Assembly (NCBI GenBank): GCA_934702355.1
Contig: CAKUXX010000001.1
Coordinates: 124,001 to 188,000, forward strand
Direction: 5' to 3'
Source of the DNA: an uncultured Methanomassiliicoccales archaeon
GTDB taxonomy: Archaea; Thermoplasmatota; Thermoplasmata; Methanomassiliicoccales; Methanomethylophilaceae
DNA length: 64,000 nt
The position numbers and the translations under genes were made by a program. Under the pieces are notes generated by a model. It was given only the letters and a program-made list of their open reading frames with translations, was not told the origin of the DNA and searched no databases. Of this stretch, positions 1 through 6,464 are shown one piece after another (the stretch's first letter is position 1; every line of letters begins with the position of its first letter).

Positions 1-84
1 AAAGATCTTTCAGTGACATGGAACCATTTGATTCCCTACTCTCGAACAGACTTATCGGATTCATTCTCGTCGTCCGCCCCGGCA
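1..84 (-). pseudogene. Partial DUF4143-type ATPase, probably a 5'-truncated relic
   Basis: Read leftwards to the window edge, this stretch encodes TTRMNPISLFESRESNGS followed by MSLKDL. That matches the middle of the two MTLTP-type ATPases in this window (15266-16591 has MGTMSLYESGDSSGD; 42898-44172 has DTMTLFEMGDSDGS at the same place). Upstream of the match there is no room for the Walker A half of the protein: a TATA-like gtatatt (about 132-138) and a 23-bp tandem repeat (195-240) come directly before it. I infer that the N-terminal half was deleted while the promoter and operator array survived. The match is short and was made by eye, and the rest of the gene lies outside the window. Confidence 0.5.
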
Positions 85-194
85 CTCGACTAATCTTGCT
101 GTATGCAATCCTAGTGTGTTCTCCGTATTGCAATATACCCAGCCTCTGATCGTTACATACTTTTGAGGCATTCCGCTGAAGACTTTTGCGAAGT

Positions 195-240
195 TTTGCT
201 TTAGAGATTTGTGGTAATTTGCTTTAGACATTTGTGATGA
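195..240. repeat. Two tandem 23-bp repeats
   Basis: Two head-to-tail 23-base units (195-217 and 218-240) share TTTGCTTTAGA then ATTTGTG and differ at three positions. The 23-base period is the same as in the arrays in front of the ATPase genes at 3414, 15266 and 42898. It lies upstream of the truncated ATPase fragment at 1-84, so it is probably that gene's operator array. Bases 85-194 hold no other recognisable gene. Confidence 0.7.
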
Positions 241-265
241 CTGTATGCACCAGATTGACTGACAT

Positions 266-1276
266 TCAATCCCGAAGCTCGGGATACCTCATCGTGCAGG
301 CCCCTCCGGAGACATCGAATTCCGTTACGAGCCCGTTGATGAACGTCATCCTGGGAGCTTTGTGCCCCACGTCGGCATCAGTGAGCAGAGGTATCTCCAA
401 GTGAGCGAGCTCTCTGCTGACCAGCTCAGAATACCCGATATCCCCCGAATAGAACAGCGGCCTGCCGAATATCATGCCGGTGCAGTCCCTGAACCATCCA
501 TCCGCCTCCATGCCGCGCAGCATCTCCGCTATGCGGTCGGCCGTCATATCGTAGGTCTCCATGTACCAAACGATGCCGTCTTGGCCGTAGCGGTCGATGA
601 ACCCCGTCGGATCGGCCCTGCCTTTGCGATGGAACCACTCGAGAACATCCATGCAGCCTCCGATGAGCCTTCCGGAGAAGCGGACATCGCCTTCCGAAGA
701 CCCCCATACCGTAGGCTCGTCCTCTCCGAAGGATTCCAATCCCGTCACACGGTCGACGAAATCCCTGGCATGGAACGGGAACGAATGCTGCTCCCGCCTC
801 CTGCCCTCTATGAACTCCAGATTCTCCGTCAGGCTCGGATGCCACTGTTCCATCCCGAAATCACCGAAATTGCCGCAATAGACGGTCGCCACATCGTGCT
901 CCGCAGTCATCGGGAATGCCAATGTCGTGTTGTCGGAATATCCCTGGAACCATTTCGGATCGGATTCGAACGCATCCCAGTCCATCAGAGGAAGCATCTC
1001 GAACTGATAGTCCCCGCCTTTGGCCGAGACCACCCATCTCACCTCCGGGTCTTTCAGGAGAGCGGTCATCTCATCCACCCTCTGCTGCGCCGGGGCGGAG
1101 CGCCCGGTCTCGTCGCAGGTGTACACGTCGGGGGTTTCCACAACACGGTATCCCATCGATTCGAATTTGCTGCGGGCGTTGGCGAAACGGTTCCTGTCCA
1201 AGGGGTCGTCCACACCGAACGAGGGTGCGGTCACCCCGATGGCCTCCCCTTTCCTGAGCGGTGCCGGGATCTTCAT
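266..1276 (-). CDS. S66-family LD-carboxypeptidase / MccF-like serine peptidase
   Basis: 336 residues, the usual length for peptidase family S66 (murein LD-carboxypeptidase and microcin C7 self-immunity protein MccF). The nucleophile motif GYSDNT has its serine at residue 114, a YMETYD segment carries the likely catalytic glutamate, and DVGHKAP near the C terminus (His about 305) supplies the histidine. No signal peptide, so a cytosolic enzyme. Thermoplasmata lack murein, so the substrate is more likely a peptide or a peptide-nucleotide conjugate than cell-wall peptide; that is inference. It is transcribed divergently from the dcd-like gene with only 51 bases between the two starts. Confidence 0.85.
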   Translation of the reverse strand: MKIPAPLRKGEAIGVTAPSFGVDDPLDRNRFANARSKFESMGYRVVETPDVYTCDETGRSAPAQQRVDEMTALLKDPEVRWVVSAKGGDYQFEMLPLMDWDAFESDPKWFQGYSDNTTLAFPMTAEHDVATVYCGNFGDFGMEQWHPSLTENLEFIEGRRREQHSFPFHARDFVDRVTGLESFGEDEPTVWGSSEGDVRFSGRLIGGCMDVLEWFHRKGRADPTGFIDRYGQDGIVWYMETYDMTADRIAEMLRGMEADGWFRDCTGMIFGRPLFYSGDIGYSELVSRELAHLEIPLLTDADVGHKAPRMTFINGLVTEFDVSGGACTMRYPELRD

Positions 1277-1327
1277 GGCGGGCTAATCCCCAACCGCTCA
1301 AATATAGATGCCCCTATACATGGCCTC
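1277..1327. promoter_or_regulatory. Shared divergent promoter of the S66 and dcd-like genes
   Basis: The 51-base gap contains one AT-rich element, aaatataga (about 1300-1309), which lies about 25 bases from both the minus-strand ATG (1276) and the plus-strand ATG (1328). One near-symmetric TATA element may therefore serve both directions, giving transcripts with almost no leader. Confidence 0.5.
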
Positions 1328-1816
1328 ATGGGAATCCTATCTGACAGGGACATCGTAGAGAGCATGATGACAGGGTACATCGGGATCAGCGACTACAGCG
1401 AGAGGGGCCTCACACCCAACGGCTACGACCTCCGCATCGCCGAGATCTCGGTCCGCGGCGACCCCGAGATAAAAAGGGAAGGCGTCGTCACCATCCCTCC
1501 AAGAACGATGTTCTATGTCTCGACGGTCGAAAGGGTCCGCATGGCCAGCGACATCTGCGCCCAGCTTTGGCTCAGGACCACTTGGATAAGGAAGGGCATC
1601 ATCGGTGCTTTCGGCAAGATCGATGCGGGATTCGAAGGAACACTGACGCTCGGAGCGTACAACGCCACAGACGATCCTGTGGAGCTGCCCATCGGGGAGA
1701 GGTTCTGCCAGATGGTGTTCGAGACCCTGAACTCCGAGACCATCAAGGACTATGCCCAGCGCAGCGGGAACTACCAGGGTCAGACCGGGGTCACCCTGGA
1801 TCCGCTCAAGAAGTGA
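1328..1816 (+). CDS. dcd: dCTP deaminase / dUTPase family protein
   Basis: 162 residues starting MGILSDRDI, the only ATG that fits the family N terminus (a longer frame runs upstream antisense to the S66 gene and is not coding). Family features are the early SDRDI, the GLTPNGYDLRI segment, the trimer-core KIDAGFEG loop, DDPVELPIGERFCQMVF, and a C-terminal SGNYQGQTG segment that closes over the nucleotide. The enzyme makes dUMP or dUTP for thymidylate synthesis and keeps dUTP low. One oddity: known dCTP deaminases have a catalytic Glu in a TLE motif after the DAGFEG loop, and here the motif reads TLG. Activity could thus be dUTPase-like rather than deaminase. Confidence 0.75.
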   Translation: MGILSDRDIVESMMTGYIGISDYSERGLTPNGYDLRIAEISVRGDPEIKREGVVTIPPRTMFYVSTVERVRMASDICAQLWLRTTWIRKGIIGAFGKIDAGFEGTLTLGAYNATDDPVELPIGERFCQMVFETLNSETIKDYAQRSGNYQGQTGVTLDPLKK

Positions 1817-1937
1817 GATCCTTCCGCACATCACCGACGATGTTCCTGCGGAGCCGATCCGCGGGGACATCGGATCTTTTCCTAGTTCATTCCATTCCGG
1901 ACACTCTGTGGGACCCGGGATGCTGCTACTTTTTCCA

Positions 1938-1976
1938 ACTTTGATAAATCAGGAATTTTTACTATTTTATCAAAGT
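1938..1976. repeat. 39-bp inverted-repeat element, left copy
   Basis: Perfect 11-base arms (ACTTTGATAAA and TTTATCAAAGT) enclose a 17-base centre. A second copy, different at only two of 39 positions, lies at 3261-3299, so the ATPase gene between them is bracketed by direct copies. The right end of this copy runs into a TATA-like agtatat about 30 bases before the ATG at 2006, so it could also be the operator of that gene. Confidence 0.8.
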
Positions 1977-2005
1977 ATATCTATCAGCAACCCGTTCGAT
2001 GATCG

Positions 2006-3223
2006 ATGTCAGACAAGCTCATCCCGAGGGAGAGGTTCCTCAAGATGATCCGGCCCGTGTACGATACGGACACAATCAAGGTGCTAATGGGTCCCAGACG
2101 CTCCGGCAAATCCGTTCTGCTGTCCATGATAGCCGATGAGATCGAGGCAGATGACGATCACAAGATCTTCATCAACTTCGAGGACTTGAGATATGAGGAT
2201 CTGACAACGGCATCTGCGCTGAACGGATACATCATGGACCGCATGGAAGGGGACGGCTACTACCTGTTCCTTGACGAGATCCAGAATGTCCGGGATTTCC
2301 CGAAAGTGCTCGCTTCGTTGAAATCCACTGGAAGATGCTCCATATTCGTCACCGGAAGCAACAGCAGAATGCTCTCTGGAGAATTGGCCACTCTGCTCAC
2401 AGGCAGGACGATACAGTTCGAGATCCTGCCCTTCTCCTATTCAGAGGCCGAGGAATACATGCGTACCATAACAGGGTCCGTACCGGACGATTTCCTTTCA
2501 GACTACATCAGACTAGGAGGATATCCCCAGAGGTTCCAAATGGGGAACGAATCCCTTTCCTACAGATTCCTGGAGGAACTCTACAGGTCCATACTGGATA
2601 AGGACATCCACGGAAGGCATCCGGATCTCGATATGGATAAATTCGGGAGAGTGGCATCATTCGTCCTGGCCAACTGCGGCAACGACTTCTCGGCCAAGAC
2701 GATATCAGATTATCTGAGGAAGGCCGAAGGGTTCGAAGTATCCGTACAATCGGTCCACAACTATCTGGACCTGATGGAGGAGGCATACCTTCTGAAGAGG
2801 GTAAGCATCTACGACATAAGCGGAAAGGCAGTCATGTCTTCTAAACCGAAGAACTACGCTCTCGACAACGGATTCAGATTCATCAAGACAAACACAGTGG
2901 ACATCCAAAACGGCTTCTTCCTGGAGAATGTAGTCTATCTGGAGCTTCTGAGCAGGGGCTACAAGGTCTATGTCGGAAAGAAGTACAACGGGGAGATCGA
3001 TTTCGTGGCCGTTTTGAACGGAAGGAAATGTTTCATCCAAGTCGCCTATCTGATGGTCGACGAGGCCACCGTCAACAGAGAGTTCGGTGCATATTCGTCC
3101 GTGAGGGATGCTTCTCCGAAGTATGTCATCTCCATGGATCGGATAGACATGTCGAAAGACGGGATCATACATCTCAATCTGACAGATTTCCTCAGCGGGA
3201 AGAAGGATCTGTTCCTTACATGA
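2006..3223 (+). CDS. AAA ATPase with DUF4143 domain, QV subfamily
   Basis: 405 residues. The N-terminal P-loop domain has Walker A GPRRSGKS (residues about 28-35), Walker B YLFLDEIQ and a sensor-like VTGSNSRM, typical of AAA_14 (PF13173). The C-terminal DUF4143 domain ends in a PD-(D/E)xK-like fold with NGEIDFV, but where active members have E-x-K this one has FIQVAY, so nuclease activity is doubtful. The closest paralogue in the window is the next gene (3414-4622). The start lies about 30 bases after a TATA-like element overlapping the 39-bp inverted repeat, suggesting a near-leaderless transcript controlled at that site. Cellular function unknown; such proteins are greatly expanded in archaea. 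Confidence 0.8.
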   Translation: MSDKLIPRERFLKMIRPVYDTDTIKVLMGPRRSGKSVLLSMIADEIEADDDHKIFINFEDLRYEDLTTASALNGYIMDRMEGDGYYLFLDEIQNVRDFPKVLASLKSTGRCSIFVTGSNSRMLSGELATLLTGRTIQFEILPFSYSEAEEYMRTITGSVPDDFLSDYIRLGGYPQRFQMGNESLSYRFLEELYRSILDKDIHGRHPDLDMDKFGRVASFVLANCGNDFSAKTISDYLRKAEGFEVSVQSVHNYLDLMEEAYLLKRVSIYDISGKAVMSSKPKNYALDNGFRFIKTNTVDIQNGFFLENVVYLELLSRGYKVYVGKKYNGEIDFVAVLNGRKCFIQVAYLMVDEATVNREFGAYSSVRDASPKYVISMDRIDMSKDGIIHLNLTDFLSGKKDLFLT

Positions 3224-3260
3224 CCATTCTGATCGAAAGGATGTTTCTACACCCCAACTT

Positions 3261-3299
3261 ACTTTGATAAATCAGGAATTTTTCCGATTTTATCAAAGT
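3261..3299. repeat. 39-bp inverted-repeat element, right copy
   Basis: This is the same element as at 1938-1976, with identical 11-base arms and two mismatches in the centre. It sits 37 bases after the stop codon of the 2006-3223 ATPase and 115 bases before the next ATPase, whose own array (3336-3393) follows. Its position behind a gene rather than before one argues for a duplicated boundary or scar. Confidence 0.8.
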
Positions 3300-3335
3300 T
3301 TGTTTCGAAGAGTCATAAGTTCCTCGCAGATGTTT

Positions 3336-3393
3336 GGATTTCAATCCATAAAATCTTTGGATTAAAATCCATAAAATAACAACATTCAAATCC
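3336..3393. promoter_or_regulatory. Three-unit 23-bp palindrome array before ATPase 3414
   Basis: Small palindromes GGATTtcAATCC (3336-3347) and GGATTaaAATCC (3359-3370) and a decayed copy (3382-3393) start exactly 23 bases apart, the first two followed by ATAAAAT. The last unit abuts the TATA-like catatatcc, about 20 bases before the ATG at 3414. This is a probable operator for the downstream gene. Confidence 0.7.
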
Positions 3394-3413
3394 ATATATC
3401 CACATGATAGCAT

Positions 3414-4622
3414 ATGTCCAGCAAGATCATCGAACGTACCGCATATCTCGCGAAGCTTGATTCGTACAGGAAGAACAGGGATCTGGTGAAGGTCATCACA
3501 GGCGTTCGCAGGTGCGGGAAATCGGAACTGATGAGACAGTTCAGGCAGCATCTCATCTCCGACGGTGTGCCGGAGGACTCCATAATCCACATAGACCTGG
3601 AACGGAGGAGATACGTCATCGATTCGGAGAGGATGCTGTATGAGACCATCAGGAACTGCATAAAAGGAAATGACTGCTATGTCCTGCTCGATGAGGTGCA
3701 GCTTGTCAAAGGCTGGGAGAGGGTCGTTTCCACGATACGCAACGAATTCGATGCCGACGTCTATGTCACAGGTTCGAACTCCAAGATGCTGTCGGACGAA
3801 CTCGGCACGAACCTCACCGGACGTTATGTGACCGTGCATATCCTGCCGTTCTCTTTCACAGAGTTCCTGAACAGATATCCTGTCGATACAGAACACGGAT
3901 ACATGCAGAGACTGGAAGAATACATCCTATGGGGCGGAATGCCCATCCTGGACCTCGACGACGATCCCGAGAAGAATCTGACCATCCTAAGCAGCATCTA
4001 TGATTCGATCGTCAATCATGATATACGCCCAAGGGTCGAGATGGACCAGGGCATCCTGGACAACATAACCGCCTTCATGCTGTCCAACACGGGCAACCTC
4101 ACATCCATGAACAAACTGGCGACGGGCGCATACGTGAACGATCCCCGCACGGTCGAGAGGTACCTTGCGGAACTTGAGAGATGCTTCCTATTCTACAGGG
4201 CCGACAGATACGATATCGTCGGATCCAAGCATCTGAGGACCAATGCCAAGTTCTATCCGGTCGACACGGGGATGGTCGGCGCCATCCTGTATGGTCGCGA
4301 CGTCAACATGTCGGCCCTTCTGGAGAGCGTCGTGTTCATCGAGCTTGTGAGAAGGGGATACAGGGTCTCTGTAGGCTCTTTCAAAGGCAAGGAGATCGAC
4401 TTCACAGCATGGAAGAGCGACGGGGCCGTCGAATTCTACCAGGTATGCATAAGGATCGATGACAGGAAGACCCTTGACAGGGAGCTTGCCCCGTTCAGGA
4501 ACATGGAGAAAGGTCACAGGAAGGTGCTGATTCTCATGGACTGTCACGAAACGCCTGAGGTTCCCGAAGATGTGGAATGCATCGGCGCCGCGGAATGGCT
4601 CATGCAGTATCCGCGTCTGTGA
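3414..4622 (+). CDS. AAA ATPase with DUF4143 domain, QV subfamily
   Basis: 402 residues, with the same architecture as the preceding ATPase. It has Walker A GVRRCGKS, Walker B YVLLDEVQ, VTGSNSKM, the linker LTGRYVTVHILPFSFTEF, and a C-terminal GKEIDFTAW motif followed by FYQVCIR in place of the E-x-K catalytic pair. The nuclease-like domain is therefore probably inactive, as in its neighbour, and the shared QV substitution suggests the two arose from one lineage. Each has a different operator-like repeat. It ends 12 bases before the convergent trm5 stop codon. Role unknown. Confidence 0.8.
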   Translation: MSSKIIERTAYLAKLDSYRKNRDLVKVITGVRRCGKSELMRQFRQHLISDGVPEDSIIHIDLERRRYVIDSERMLYETIRNCIKGNDCYVLLDEVQLVKGWERVVSTIRNEFDADVYVTGSNSKMLSDELGTNLTGRYVTVHILPFSFTEFLNRYPVDTEHGYMQRLEEYILWGGMPILDLDDDPEKNLTILSSIYDSIVNHDIRPRVEMDQGILDNITAFMLSNTGNLTSMNKLATGAYVNDPRTVERYLAELERCFLFYRADRYDIVGSKHLRTNAKFYPVDTGMVGAILYGRDVNMSALLESVVFIELVRRGYRVSVGSFKGKEIDFTAWKSDGAVEFYQVCIRIDDRKTLDRELAPFRNMEKGHRKVLILMDCHETPEVPEDVECIGAAEWLMQYPRL

Positions 4623-4634
4623 GAAGACCCGGGA

Positions 4635-5633
4635 TCATTCCTTGCGGATGTCGAGCGAGTACACGCTCATGGTCGGCGAATAGGTCTTCAGCTCGAAACT
4701 CGAGACCTCGATGACATGACCGTTTTCCTTGGCATCCGAGACCATCTTCTCCACCAGCGGCGGGAAGTCGACACGCTCGATGATCTTGTACATATGGACC
4801 GTGCCGCCGTGGTTGAGGTGGTCCAGTGCGCACGGGAGGAACCTGTCGGCTATCTGCGGCAGGTTCATTATGATCCTGTCCGCCATCGGAAGATCCCTGA
4901 TCACAACGGATGAGTCCCCGGTCATCGGATGGAGGCATTTCACGCCGTTGCGCTCGGCGTTCATGCGGGCGAAATGCTCCGCCTCTGGATTCAGATCGAT
5001 GGAATAGATTATCTCGGGTTTTGCTAGCTTGCCTATGACCGTGCCGAAGGGTGCTACGCCTCCGAACATGTCGATTATGGTCTCTCCGTCTCCGACGAGT
5101 CCCGCGATACGGGACCTCTCGCTGCTGAGACGCGGGTTGAAGTAGACACGGGACGGGTCCGTCCACAGTCTGACCCCGAACTCCTTGTGGACCGTCTCGG
5201 AACGGTCCTCCCCGGCAAGATGGACCAGATCGCGTATCCTGAAATCCCCTTTGACGCCCCTGTCCATGAACACGGACCTGAGACTGCTGTTGACCTTCAG
5301 AAGGGCCTCCCCGATACCGCTTCCGTAGGGGATCAGCTCATCGGGCAGCTTTATCATCGCCACATCGCCGACGACGTCGAATGACGAGGGAAGAAGTTCT
5401 TTGAGCCCTTCCGGGACCGAGACCACGTCCCTGTAGTCGGTCGGGCGCTGCTCCTGCACCTGCATCTCCGCATCCACGACCTCGTACGGACCGTACGAAT
5501 CGCACAGGATCGGGATCAGAAGGTCCCCTCCGTCGGAACGTATCCTGGCGGACAGGTCCAGCATGCCCTCTGAGAATAGCTTCGAGCGTACGGGCTCGCC
5601 TTCCTTTTTCGGGACACGGATGCATCTGGTCAT
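4635..5633 (-). CDS. trm5: tRNA (guanine-37-N1)-methyltransferase Trm5 family
   Basis: 332 residues, class I SAM-dependent methyltransferase of the Trm5/Taw22 type, which methylates N1 of G37 next to the anticodon and prevents frameshifting. Visible features are the N-terminal recognition region, FGVRLWTDPSRVYFNPRLS before the catalytic domain, the SAM-binding loop IIDMFGGVAPFG, the acidic SIDLNPEA, and the substrate motif IMNLPQIA (the family usually has NLPxxA). Cytosolic. It stands alone between ATPase genes and the ABC importer, and the start ATG follows directly on a short AT-rich leader. Whether it also feeds wyosine synthesis cannot be told from the sequence. Confidence 0.88.
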   Translation of the reverse strand: MTRCIRVPKKEGEPVRSKLFSEGMLDLSARIRSDGGDLLIPILCDSYGPYEVVDAEMQVQEQRPTDYRDVVSVPEGLKELLPSSFDVVGDVAMIKLPDELIPYGSGIGEALLKVNSSLRSVFMDRGVKGDFRIRDLVHLAGEDRSETVHKEFGVRLWTDPSRVYFNPRLSSERSRIAGLVGDGETIIDMFGGVAPFGTVIGKLAKPEIIYSIDLNPEAEHFARMNAERNGVKCLHPMTGDSSVVIRDLPMADRIIMNLPQIADRFLPCALDHLNHGGTVHMYKIIERVDFPPLVEKMVSDAKENGHVIEVSSFELKTYSPTMSVYSLDIRKE

Positions 5634-5657
5634 AGGCCGAGGATATCAATATCCGTC

Positions 5658-6464
5658 TTAAATGGTACCATGTTTGACATTGTATTTCTTGGGTAGAACG
5701 AAGAGTTCTCCGTCCGAATCGAATCCGACTGATGCACTGACATCATAAACGTCCTCGATGAGCTCGGCCGTTATCACCTTCTTCGGATCGCCTATCCCGA
5801 CTAGTTCGCCCTTCTTCATAATAATGCACATGTCGCAGTAGCGAGCCATCAGTGAGATGTCATGTTCGGCCACCAGGATTGTCATATCCTTCTGTACCAT
5901 CGCATTGAGGTACTCCATGACCTCCAACTTATACTTCATATCAAGATGGGATGTAGGCTCGTCCACTAGCATCAGTCTGGGCTTCTGAACGTATGCCTTG
6001 GCGATCAGCACCCTCTGGCGCTCACCTGATGACAATGCTCCGACAGCACGGTCCTTCAGATGAAGGACTCCGAACTTCTCCAAAGCTTCCATTACCATGG
6101 ACTCATCCTCTGGAGGCTCCCACCAGACATTCTTCAGATATGGATACCGACCCAGCATCACTGTTTCGAATACCGTGAGTCCGAAGCTTCCCCTGAGCTC
6201 TGCAGGAACATTGGCGACCTTTGTAGCGATCTCACCGGGTGTTTTGTTCAATATGGATTCTCCGTCTATGAGAATGTCTCCACCTGTGGGATTATGAAGA
6301 CGATTGATGCACTTCATCATGGTTGTCTTCCCACAACCATTCGGACCTATCAACCCGACAAGCTTCCCCGGACCGATCTTGTATGATATGCCACGGACTG
6401 CCTTGTATCCGTCTTCGTATGTCTTTTCCAGATTGCGGACTTCCAGCAAAGGAACCTCATCCAT
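5658..6464 (-). CDS. ABC importer ATPase, iron-siderophore/cobalamin type
   Basis: 268 residues from MDEVPLLEVRNLEK; I chose this ATG (6464) because a GGGAGG Shine-Dalgarno element precedes it and it overlaps the permease stop by 8 bases. It has Walker A GPNGCGKT, signature LSSGERQR, Walker B LMLVDEPT, and the switch histidine in VAEHD. It belongs to the FepC/BtuD/HmuV group that powers FecCD permeases, and would act as a homodimer on the inner face of the membrane. It is the last gene of the importer operon (binding protein, fused permease, ATPase). It is one of only two genes here ending in TAA. Confidence 0.9.
   Translation of the reverse strand: MDEVPLLEVRNLEKTYEDGYKAVRGISYKIGPGKLVGLIGPNGCGKTTMMKCINRLHNPTGGDILIDGESILNKTPGEIATKVANVPAELRGSFGLTVFETVMLGRYPYLKNVWWEPPEDESMVMEALEKFGVLHLKDRAVGALSSGERQRVLIAKAYVQKPRLMLVDEPTSHLDMKYKLEVMEYLNAMVQKDMTILVAEHDISLMARYCDMCIIMKKGELVGIGDPKKVITAELIEDVYDVSASVGFDSDGELFVLPKKYNVKHGTI

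Noticed and set aside
362..1327. Upstream extension of the dcd frame to 484 codons
   Set aside because: It runs antisense through the S66 peptidase; the dcd family N terminus fits the ATG at 1328.
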